A stretch of DNA of 64,000 nt, from positions 248,001-312,000 of the forward strand of contig NZ_VORM01000004.1 in the NCBI RefSeq assembly GCF_007997225.1, read 5' to 3'. The first letter of the stretch is position 1. Each line of letters opens with the position of its first letter. The notes under the pieces were generated by a model. That model had not been told where the DNA came from, did no database searches, and saw only the letters and a program-made list of their open reading frames with translations. Position numbers and translations under genes: made by a program. Origin of the DNA: Subsaximicrobium wynnwilliamsii (lineage in GTDB: Bacteria > Bacteroidota > Bacteroidia > Flavobacteriales > Flavobacteriaceae). Of this stretch, positions 45,259-52,567 are shown piece by piece.

Positions 45259-46551
45259 TTGATAAAACCATTAAAACCAAAACACTTGTCCAACTATAAA
45301 CTCGGATTGGATTTTGCCAAAGCACAAGACCGAAATGATCCGCTTGGCCATTTCAGGGACCAATTTCACATCCCTAAAGATAAAAATGGAAAGGCACTTA
45401 TTTATATGACTGGTAATTCTCTAGGGTTACAGCCAAAAATCACCAAAGACTATATCCATCAAGAATTGGAAGATTGGGCCAATTTAGGCGTAGAAGGTCA
45501 TACCGATGGAAAACACCCCTGGCTGAACTATCACGAACTTCTCACTGAAACCATGGCACACATCGTTGGCGCCAAACCCATTGAGACCATTGTGATGAAT
45601 TCACTTACCGTCAATCTGCATTTGATGATGGTAAGTTTTTACCAACCCACAAAAAAACGTTATAAAATTTTAATAGAGGCAGATGCCTTCCCGAGTGATA
45701 AATATGCGGTGCAATCGCAATTGCGCCATCACGGTTTTGATGACCAAGAAGGGCTCATCCAATGGAAAGCCCCCGAAGGCGAGGAATTGGCGAATTATGA
45801 GGATTTAGAAACACTGCTCAAAACCCATGGTGACGAGATTGCACTTGTGATGATTGGTGGCGTTAATTATTATACTGGTCAGTTTTTTGACTTGAAGCGC
45901 ATTGCCAAATTAGCGCATGCTTATGGCTGCATGGTAGGTTTTGACTGCGCGCATGGCGCGGGCAATGTAAAGCTGAATCTACACGATTCTGGTGCAGATT
46001 TCGCCGTATGGTGTTCTTACAAATATTTAAATTCCGGACCAGGAAGTTTGGCTGGCGCTTTTATTCACGAGCGTCATGCCCATAAAAAAGAGCTCAACCG
46101 TTTTACGGGTTGGTGGTCGCATAATAAAGAAAAACGTTTTAAGATGCGTGATGATTTTGACCAATTAACAGGAGCTGAAGGCTGGCAGCTCAGCAATCCA
46201 ACAATTCTTTCCATGGCAGCCATAAGGGCTTCTTTGGATGTTTTCAAGGATGCTGGTTTTGATAGGCTTTGTGAAAAATCGAATGAGCTTACAGGCTATT
46301 TTGAATTTTTAATCAATGAGCTGAACAATTCTGAACTAAAAATCATTACCCCAAGCGACCCGAATGCACGTGGATGCCAATTGTCCATTCAAGTAAAAAA
46401 TGCCAATAAAAACCTACATAAAAAATTAACGGAAGCCGGCGTGATCAGTGATTGGCGCGAACCAGATGTGATTAGATGTGCACCAACGCCGCTTTATAAT
46501 TCGTTTGAAGATGTCTTTAACTTAGTGGAAAGGCTAAAGAACATCATTTGA
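45259..46551 (+). CDS. kynU: Kynureninase
   Basis: A 430-residue PLP enzyme that splits kynurenine (or 3-hydroxykynurenine) into anthranilate (or 3-hydroxyanthranilate) and alanine. Motifs: YMTGNSLGLQP, a PLP-phosphate segment (NSLTVNLHLMM), GFDCAHGAGN and the cofactor Lys255 in CSYKYLNSGPGS. No ATG lies near the 5' end. TTG at 45259 is taken; TTG at 45289 (MSNYKLGLDF) is an alternative, and a TATTTTTG box at 45254-45261 would favour the later one. First gene of the kynurenine cluster. Confidence 0.93.
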   Translation: MIKPLKPKHLSNYKLGLDFAKAQDRNDPLGHFRDQFHIPKDKNGKALIYMTGNSLGLQPKITKDYIHQELEDWANLGVEGHTDGKHPWLNYHELLTETMAHIVGAKPIETIVMNSLTVNLHLMMVSFYQPTKKRYKILIEADAFPSDKYAVQSQLRHHGFDDQEGLIQWKAPEGEELANYEDLETLLKTHGDEIALVMIGGVNYYTGQFFDLKRIAKLAHAYGCMVGFDCAHGAGNVKLNLHDSGADFAVWCSYKYLNSGPGSLAGAFIHERHAHKKELNRFTGWWSHNKEKRFKMRDDFDQLTGAEGWQLSNPTILSMAAIRASLDVFKDAGFDRLCEKSNELTGYFEFLINELNNSELKIITPSDPNARGCQLSIQVKNANKNLHKKLTEAGVISDWREPDVIRCAPTPLYNSFEDVFNLVERLKNII

Positions 46552-46635
46552 AAATTGGGTTGGTAATTTATAAAGCTATCCAAATTTAACCTTACGTATT
46601 GATCGCGCGATTTTAATTGAAACTAAAAACATAAG

Positions 46636-46655
46636 ATTCCTGCTTTCGCAGGAAT
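46636..46655. repeat. Palindromic repeat before kmo (attcctgc / gcaggaat)
   Basis: Eight-base perfect arms with a tttc loop, ending six bases before the kmo start codon. The hairpin could cover the translation start region. Confidence 0.85.
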
Positions 46656-46661
46656 AGAGCT

Positions 46662-48059
46662 ATGAAAAAACAACAAAATGTACTTATTATTGGCGCAGGA
46701 CTTTGCGGAAGCTTGCTCGCCTTGAGATTGGGCCAACGCGGCTATAATGTGAGCGTTTATGAGATGCGCCCAGATTTACGCAAAACGAAGATTTCGGCAG
46801 GTCGCTCCATCAATTTGGCTTTTTCCGATCGTGGCAGCAAAGCCATTCAATTGGTAGGCATGGGAGACCAAGTGGAAAAACTCTGCATCCCCATGAATGG
46901 TCGAATGCTCCACGATGAGAAAGGCGATACCATTATGTCCAAGTACAGCGGGCGCGAGCATGAATATATCAATTCCATTCCCAGGGGAGAACTCAATGCA
47001 TTGCTTTTAACCGAAGCCGAGAAACATGAGAATGTAAACATTCACTTCAACAAGAAATGCTTATCGGTTGATTTCGAAAAAACCACGGTGCTTTTTGAGG
47101 ATTATCAAACTAAAAAAGAGTTTGTTGAAGATGCCGATGTGATCATCGCCACCGATGGCGCAGGTTCAGCCTTGAGAAAAAGCTATTATTTGGCAAATAA
47201 ATTCCTGTTCAGTTTTTCACAGGAGTATTTGACCCATGGCTATAAGGAACTCTCCATTCTCCCTGCGGAAAATGGCGGATACAAGACTTACAAAAACGCC
47301 TTGCACATTTGGCCTCGCGGTAATTTCATGCTTATTGCACTGCCAAATCTCGACGGAAGCTTTACAGTAACCTTATTCTTGAGTTACGATGAAGGCGACT
47401 ACAATTTCAATAATTTGACGACGCCTGAAAAAGTGACGGAATTTTTTCAGAAGGAATTTCCCGACACTTTAGAACTCATGCCAAATCTGGTGGATGACTT
47501 CTTTGAAAATCCAACTGCGCCCTTAGGCACGGTTAAATGTTCTCCTTGGCATTACAAAGGCAACACCCTATTGATGGGCGATTCCGCACATGCCATCGTC
47601 CCTTTTTACGGACAAGGCATGAACGCTTCCTTTGAAGACGTCGTGGAATTTGACCAAGTCTTAGACCAAAATTTAGACTCATGGGAAGCCATTTTTGAAA
47701 CCTACGAGACGAACCGTAAAAAAGACACCGATGCCATTGCCGATTTAGCCATCGACAATTTCTATGAGATGAAAGGCCACGTTGCCAATCCTATTTTTCA
47801 GGACAAACGCAAAATTGAAATGGCTCTGGAAAAAGAATTTCCACAGGACTATTCCTCAAAGTATAGTTTGGTTACTTTTAACGAAGACATTGGCTATCGC
47901 GAAGCCATGCTGCGAGGTCGCGCTCAAGATAAAGCGATATTGAACATGTTAAGTGATGGCTTGATTTCAAGTTCAGATGATTTGAACATCCTATTGAAAA
48001 AAATCACAGACGCTACCAACGCGATTCTTGAGGATGATAAGATTGCGGGATTAATTTAG
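46662..48059 (+). CDS. kmo: Kynurenine 3-monooxygenase
   Basis: A 465-residue FAD-dependent aromatic hydroxylase. Rossmann motif GAGLCGSLLALRLGQRG (about 11-27), ATDGAGSALR and the FAD ribityl motif LLMGDSAHAIVPFYGQG (about 304-320). It hydroxylates kynurenine to 3-hydroxykynurenine with NADPH and O2. The C-terminal region may be membrane-associated, as in homologues. It lies 110 bases after kynU. Confidence 0.95.
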   Translation: MKKQQNVLIIGAGLCGSLLALRLGQRGYNVSVYEMRPDLRKTKISAGRSINLAFSDRGSKAIQLVGMGDQVEKLCIPMNGRMLHDEKGDTIMSKYSGREHEYINSIPRGELNALLLTEAEKHENVNIHFNKKCLSVDFEKTTVLFEDYQTKKEFVEDADVIIATDGAGSALRKSYYLANKFLFSFSQEYLTHGYKELSILPAENGGYKTYKNALHIWPRGNFMLIALPNLDGSFTVTLFLSYDEGDYNFNNLTTPEKVTEFFQKEFPDTLELMPNLVDDFFENPTAPLGTVKCSPWHYKGNTLLMGDSAHAIVPFYGQGMNASFEDVVEFDQVLDQNLDSWEAIFETYETNRKKDTDAIADLAIDNFYEMKGHVANPIFQDKRKIEMALEKEFPQDYSSKYSLVTFNEDIGYREAMLRGRAQDKAILNMLSDGLISSSDDLNILLKKITDATNAILEDDKIAGLI

Positions 48060-48060
48060 A

Positions 48061-48185
48061 AGCCCACCCTAACCCTACCTAAGGAAGGGAACTGTTGCGG
48101 CAAAACTTTTATAAAAAATGCTTACCGGCCCGAGTAAGTGTTCCTTCCCTTTGGGAAGGGTATTCCGATAGCTATGGAAAGGGCT
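48061..48185. repeat. Paired inverted repeat elements between kmo and the RidA-type gene
   Basis: An element agcccaccctaaccctacct... (48061-48092) and an inverse-related element ending ...ggaaagggct (48141-48185) bracket the junction. The second contains ttccctttgggaa and ccgatagctatgg palindromes. Similar elements occur at 50456-50578 and 51369-51404. Confidence 0.75.
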
Positions 48186-48199
48186 TAATTTTTTAAGAT

Positions 48200-48649
48200 A
48201 TGAATGAAAAAGACACAACATCAGAAGGCAGCGTTGTAACGCCAAGAGGCGCTTATCCGCACGTGAAACAAGTAGGCGATTTTATCTTTGTTTCGGGCAC
48301 CAGTTCACGACGGGCAGACAATACGATTGCGGGCGTGGATCTCATTGACGACATGGGCACCAAGCACCTAAATGCCGAGGTGCAAACCCGCGAAGTCCTA
48401 AAAAACATTGATAGAAACCTTCAAAAAGTGGGCGCTTCACTTAAGGATGTGGTTGATGTGACTTCGTTTTTGGTCAATATGAATGATTTTGCGGGCTACA
48501 ATAAAGCCTACGCCGAATTTTTCAATAAAGAAACAGGACCAGCAAGAACCACAGTCGCCGTGCACCAATTACCACATCCCGATTTGGTGGTGGAGATAAA
48601 GGTCATGGCTTATAAACCCATTCCTGCGAACTTGCCTACCGATGGATAG
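48200..48649 (+). CDS. RidA-family protein, probable 2-aminomuconate deaminase
   Basis: A 149-residue RidA/YjgF fold protein of the AmnD/NbaF type ([19 protein letters not shown], ...[13 protein letters not shown] with the conserved Arg, VEIKVMAY). In this cluster it should hydrolyse 2-aminomuconate to 4-oxalocrotonate and ammonia. The last nine codons (IPANLPTDG) and the stop lie inside a 40-base repeat element that recurs after the HAAO gene. The family is sure; the substrate is inferred from the neighbours. Confidence 0.88.
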   Translation: MNEKDTTSEGSVVTPRGAYPHVKQVGDFIFVSGTSSRRADNTIAGVDLIDDMGTKHLNAEVQTREVLKNIDRNLQKVGASLKDVVDVTSFLVNMNDFAGYNKAYAEFFNKETGPARTTVAVHQLPHPDLVVEIKVMAYKPIPANLPTDG

Positions 48650-48659
48650 AGACAGGAAT
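48620..48659. repeat. 40-base palindromic element overlapping the RidA-type gene end
   Basis: Outer arms attcctg / caggaat, 40 bases long. It aligns without gaps with the element at 52266-52305 (31 of 40 identical). It encodes residues 141-149 and the stop codon. Confidence 0.8.
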
Positions 48660-48729
48660 CTCATTCTTATAAACAATAATATCGTAAATGATTAAAGTTA
48701 ATAATATTATTGTAAAGTAAAAATATCAA

Positions 48730-48909
48730 AGACCTCACAGGTTTTTAAAACCTGTGAGGTCTAACAAACTCAATCACTATGGACTTCAAGTCCATAGATT
48801 TTTTGAAACAGACTGAAAGTCTGTTGAATTCGTGAAATGAATAATATCTCATTGTGAACGCTTTTAGATAACAAACGGTTTCGTGAAAACCTGCCTACCG
48901 GCTAGGCAG
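48730..48909. repeat. Four successive palindromes between the RidA-type and ALDH genes
   Basis: Within the 360-base gap: arms agacctcacaggtttt / aaaacctgtgaggtct (48730-48762), ctatggactt / aagtccatag (48777-48797), aacagact / agtctgtt (48807-48825) and ctgccta / taggcag (48891-48909). The last is followed by ttcgtggc as in the element at 6981. None has a proper T run on both sides. Confidence 0.85.
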
Positions 48910-49010
48910 ATTCGTGAAATTCGTGGCAAAACATTTTTAGAAGCTAGAGCGAAATGCACTAAAGTACATAGTTTTAACTCTATTTGAGACCAATAAAAAT
49001 TACTGAATCC

Positions 49011-50453
49011 GTGGCCAACATAAAAAACTACATCAACGGAAGTTTTCAAAACCCCATCAACAATGAATGGATAGATAACTATAATCCGTCTAATGGCGAA
49101 GTGTATGGGCAAATCCCAAGCTCATCACAAGAAGATGTGGAACAGGCCTATCAAGCAGCAAAATCGGCATTTCCAAAATGGTCACAAACAACCCTAGACG
49201 AGCGCAGTCGCATCCTCATCAAGATATCAGAATTGTTGGAAGCACATCTTCAAGCGTTTGCTGAAGCCGAAAGTAAGGATAATGGCAAACCTATTTCAGT
49301 AGCGAAATCGGTCGATATCCCAAGAGCAGCGAGTAATTTTCGGTTTTTCGGGAATGCGATTACACAATTCGCCAGCGAAAGCCATGAAAGCATAGGACAA
49401 AACGCCATTAATTACACCTTGCGCCAACCCATTGGTGTGGTGGGCTGTATTTCGCCTTGGAACCTCCCACTCTATTTATTTACTTGGAAAATCGCTCCAG
49501 CCATCGCCGCCGGTAATTGTGTGGTGGCAAAGCCCAGCGAAATCACACCCATGACCGCTTTTCTTTTAGGCGACCTCTGCAACAAAGCCGGACTTCCAAA
49601 AGGGGTGCTCAACATTGTTCATGGTTTGGGAGGCACAACCGGGCAAGCCATTGTGGAGCACCCAAACATCAAGGCCATTAGTTTTACGGGTGGCACAGCA
49701 ACAGGCGCTCACATTGCTAGAGTGGCAGCGCCAATGTTCAAGAAACTATCTTTGGAATTGGGCGGGAAAAACCCCAACATCATATTTGCCGATTGCGATT
49801 ATGAGGATATGCTCGACACCACGGTTAGGTCTTCATTCGCCAATCAAGGTCAGATTTGCCTCTGCGGAAGCAGGATTTTTGTGGAAGCCGCCATTTACGA
49901 ACAATTCAAGACGGATTTTGTGGCCAAGGTCAAGCAGCTTCGTGTTGGGCATCCTTCCGAAGCAACTACAGATATCGGGGCATTGGTTTCCAAAGCACAC
50001 CTCGAAAAAGTAAAGCAGTACATCAAAATTGCAAAAGAAGAACACGGAAGCATCCTTTGTGGTGGCAATGAAGTTACAATCGAAGGATTTGAAAGCGGCT
50101 ATTATTTGGAGCCAACAGTTATTGAAGTCCAAACCAACGACTGTCGCGTCAACCAAGAAGAAATTTTTGGGCCAGTAGTAAGCATTATGCCTTTTGAAAC
50201 TGAAGCAGACGTTTTAACTATGGCCAATGATGTCAAATACGGACTTTCGGCCACCCTTTGGACCAATGATTTAAAGCGAACCATGCGTATGAGCAATCAA
50301 TTGCAAGCAGGCATTGTTTGGGTAAACACTTGGATGATGCGCGATTTAAGAACCCCTTTTGGAGGCATAAAAGCTTCAGGCGTGGGACGTGAAGGCGGTT
50401 TTGAGGCCTTACGGTTTTTTACCGAGGCTAAGAATGTGTGTATAAAATATTAA
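49011..50453 (+). CDS. Aldehyde dehydrogenase, probable 2-aminomuconate semialdehyde dehydrogenase
   Basis: A 480-residue NAD-dependent ALDH. Motifs: GCISPWNLPLYLFTWK, KPSEITPMTA, FTGGTATG, ELGGKNPNII and the catalytic Cys in GQICLCGSR. It is closest to 2-hydroxymuconic/2-aminomuconic semialdehyde dehydrogenases. Here it should oxidise 2-aminomuconate 6-semialdehyde. GTG at 49011 gives the standard start (MANIKNYINGSF). A TTG at 48984 would add nine residues. Confidence 0.9.
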   Translation: MANIKNYINGSFQNPINNEWIDNYNPSNGEVYGQIPSSSQEDVEQAYQAAKSAFPKWSQTTLDERSRILIKISELLEAHLQAFAEAESKDNGKPISVAKSVDIPRAASNFRFFGNAITQFASESHESIGQNAINYTLRQPIGVVGCISPWNLPLYLFTWKIAPAIAAGNCVVAKPSEITPMTAFLLGDLCNKAGLPKGVLNIVHGLGGTTGQAIVEHPNIKAISFTGGTATGAHIARVAAPMFKKLSLELGGKNPNIIFADCDYEDMLDTTVRSSFANQGQICLCGSRIFVEAAIYEQFKTDFVAKVKQLRVGHPSEATTDIGALVSKAHLEKVKQYIKIAKEEHGSILCGGNEVTIEGFESGYYLEPTVIEVQTNDCRVNQEEIFGPVVSIMPFETEADVLTMANDVKYGLSATLWTNDLKRTMRMSNQLQAGIVWVNTWMMRDLRTPFGGIKASGVGREGGFEALRFFTEAKNVCIKY

Positions 50454-50455
50454 GG

Positions 50456-50578
50456 AGCCCACCCCAGCCCTCCCAAAGGGAGAGAGCCATTTTCGGGATT
50501 TATATTTGATTAGGAATAAAAATTTAATTGTAACTAAAAACAAAAAGTCCTCCCCTTGGGGAAAGATTTAGGATGGGA
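50456..50578. repeat. Paired inverted repeat elements between ALDH and SDR genes
   Basis: agcccaccccagccctccc (from 50457) and an inverse-related copy (50548-50578, agtcctccccttgggg... ggatgggat) fill the 126-base gap. Same family as at 48061. The second copy ends at the SDR start codon. Confidence 0.75.
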
Positions 50579-50579
50579 T

Positions 50580-51362
50580 ATGGATTTACAACTCAACAAC
50601 AAATACGCATTGGTCTGCGGCAGCACCTCAGGCATAGGAAAAGCAACCGCGATGGCATTGGCTGCGGAAGGCGTGCAAGTGACTTTGGTGGCTAGAAATG
50701 AAGATAAGCTAAAAGCGACCTTAAACGAACTGCCAAAACAGCGCAATCATGATTATATCGTGGCCGATTTTTCGAACCCGCAGCACTTAAAAACGGAAGT
50801 GGAAGCTTATATCAACAAACACCACGGGTTCCATATCTTGGTCAACAACACTGGAGGCCCAGCAGGTGGTCCCATTTTTTCTGCGGAAGTGGAGGAATTT
50901 GAAGCTGCTTTTACCCAACATTTGAAATGCAATCATATTTTGGCGCAGGCGATTGTACCGTTTATGAAGCGCGAATGCTTCGGAAGGATTATCAATGTGA
51001 TTTCCACTTCCGTAAAACAACCTTTAGACGGTCTTGGCGTAAGCAATACCATTAGAGGCGCGGTTGCCAATTGGAGTAAAACTCTGGCAAACGAATTGGG
51101 ACAATTTGGCATTACGGTAAATAACGTGCTCCCAGGAGCGACTGGAACCGGCCGCTTGAGCCAAATCATCAAGAACAAATCTGATAAAACCGGGAAAACC
51201 GAAGAAGAAGCTGCCAATGCCATGAAGAATGCTGTGCCGGCGAAACGTTTTGCCAAACCAGAGGAATTGGCAGATGCCATAACGTTTTTAGCGAGCGCCA
51301 GAGCTGGTTATATCAATGGTATTAATCTGCCCGTGGATGGCGGAAGAACTAAATCGCTGTAG
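50580..51362 (+). CDS. Short-chain dehydrogenase/reductase, divergent active site
   Basis: A 260-residue SDR with the NAD(P)-binding motif GSTSGIGKATA (about 13-23) and NNTGGPAGG. At the place of the catalytic YxxxK the sequence reads LGVSNTIRGAVANW, with Ser/Asn and Arg instead of Tyr and Lys. Such divergent SDRs are known. The role in the kynurenine pathway is unclear, since no step obviously needs it. The ATG at 50580 is preferred over a TTG at 50556 inside the repeat. Confidence 0.85.
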   Translation: MDLQLNNKYALVCGSTSGIGKATAMALAAEGVQVTLVARNEDKLKATLNELPKQRNHDYIVADFSNPQHLKTEVEAYINKHHGFHILVNNTGGPAGGPIFSAEVEEFEAAFTQHLKCNHILAQAIVPFMKRECFGRIINVISTSVKQPLDGLGVSNTIRGAVANWSKTLANELGQFGITVNNVLPGATGTGRLSQIIKNKSDKTGKTEEEAANAMKNAVPAKRFAKPEELADAITFLASARAGYINGINLPVDGGRTKSL

Positions 51363-51368
51363 AAGAAA

Positions 51369-51404
51369 AGCCCATCCCCGGCCCTTCCCTAAGGGAATGG
51401 AGCC
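51369..51404. repeat. Palindromic repeat after the SDR gene (agccca...ggagcc family)
   Basis: agcccatccccggcccttcc followed by an inverse-related part (aagggaatggagcc), same family as at 48061 and 50456. Confidence 0.7.
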
Positions 51405-51500
51405 ACTGCTCTGACGATAGCTACCCGAGCTAGACAATCCAAAGGAAAAGAACATTAATAGTTGCGCTGGCTTTATTGATTTTTACCAAGTTGAGAAAAT

Positions 51501-51533
51501 AGACCTGGCAGGTTTTTAAAACCTGTTAGGTCT
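51501..51533. repeat. Palindromic repeat, gacct...aggtc family
   Basis: Arms agacctggcaggttt / aaacctgttaggtct with one mismatched position. Third copy of the family at 44961 and 48730. Confidence 0.8.
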
Positions 51534-51638
51534 TTGTATATTAGTTGGATTACTTTAAAGAATGTAATTTCAATTATTATACTTAATTTTATTGAATTGA
51601 TTAATCTGCGTTAAGGATTGAAAGGTTTGTTTGAGCTC

Positions 51639-51674
51639 TCCCGATAATCCCGATAGTTATCGGGATTATCGGGA
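51639..51674. repeat. 36-base near-perfect palindrome before the HAAO gene
   Basis: Perfect 17-base arms (51639-51655 and 51658-51674) around a two-base centre, built from two copies of the cccgata / tatcggg motif seen at 58491. It ends 56 bases before the ATG at 51731. It could terminate, block or regulate the transcript. Confidence 0.9.
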
Positions 51675-51730
51675 AGCGAGCCTTGAAAGCCTGACCCTAT
51701 TTCGGGTAACGCCCAAAATATAATGAAAGC

Positions 51731-52264
51731 ATGAGTAAACTATATTCTCCCATAAATTTTAAAGCTTGGATTGAAGAAAATCGGCATTTATTGAAGCCAC
51801 CCGTTGGTAATAAAGTGGTCTGGAAAGATGGCGATTTTATCGTCATGGTTGTTGGTGGCCCAAACAATCGTAAGGATTATCATTATAATGAAACTCCAGA
51901 GTTTTTCTATCAAGTAGAAGGCGACATTGTTTTGAAGGTCATTGATGAGGGCGAGCCTAAGGACATTCATATAAAGGAAGGAGAGATTTTCCTGCTTCCC
52001 CCAAAAGTACCACATTCCCCGCAACGTGGCGCTAATACAGTAGGGTTGGTTATTGAATACAAACGACCTGATGGGATGAAAGATGCCTTGTTATGGTACT
52101 GCGAAAACTGCACCACCAAATTATACGAAGAAGATTTTAGCGTGGAGGATATTGAAACCGATATGCCAAAAATATTCGATAAATACTACGGTGACACAGA
52201 CAAACGCAAATGCCCCAATTGTGGGGAAGTGATGCAAGCACCTAAAAAAGTACAGGTAGAATAG
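51731..52264 (+). CDS. nbaC: 3-hydroxyanthranilate 3,4-dioxygenase
   Basis: A 177-residue cupin dioxygenase. The Fe(II) ligands are His51, Glu57 and His95; substrate residues Arg47, Arg99 and Glu110 are at the positions known in bacterial enzymes. A C-terminal rubredoxin-like site (Cys124, Cys127, Cys161, Cys164) marks the homodimeric bacterial form. It opens 3-hydroxyanthranilate to 2-amino-3-carboxymuconate semialdehyde. Stop directly followed by the 40-base palindromic element. Confidence 0.96.
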   Translation: MSKLYSPINFKAWIEENRHLLKPPVGNKVVWKDGDFIVMVVGGPNNRKDYHYNETPEFFYQVEGDIVLKVIDEGEPKDIHIKEGEIFLLPPKVPHSPQRGANTVGLVIEYKRPDGMKDALLWYCENCTTKLYEEDFSVEDIETDMPKIFDKYYGDTDKRKCPNCGEVMQAPKKVQVE

Positions 52265-52265
52265 A

Positions 52266-52305
52266 ATTCCTGAGTAATTGTCTGCCGATAGGCAGAGGCA
52301 GGAAT
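52266..52305. repeat. 40-base palindromic element after the HAAO gene
   Basis: Outer arms attcctg / caggaat and inner arms tctgcc / ggcaga (loop gata). Copy of the element overlapping the RidA-type gene end. Confidence 0.85.
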
Positions 52306-52365
52306 CTCTCGGCTGAAACCAAAATGAGCATAGGATTAAAAGTCAATCTCACTATGGGCCTTTCA

Positions 52366-52488
52366 AGATGAAGATGAAGACGAAGATGAAGACGAAGACG
52401 AAGATGAAGATGAAGATGAAGACGAAGATGAAGACGAAGACGAAGATGAAGATGAAGATGAAGACGAAGACGAAGATGAAGATGAAGG
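52366..52488. repeat. Period-6 array, units gaagat / gaagac
   Basis: About 20 hexamers mixing gaagat and gaagac. Frames through it encode only Met-Lys-Thr or Asp-Glu repeats, so it is treated as non-coding. It ends about 80 bases before the ACMSD start. Confidence 0.92.
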
Positions 52489-52567
52489 CTTTTATGTTAT
52501 TAGACACCATTCTGAATACCAATCAACCACCAACCAACTTTGACTACCAAGATAAATTGTTATAGCC

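Noticed and set aside
52368-52565. Lys/Met-rich frame through the hexamer array, ending three bases before the ACMSD gene
   Set aside because: Its coding appearance comes from the gaagat/gaagac repeat; the short non-repeat tail matches nothing I recognise.
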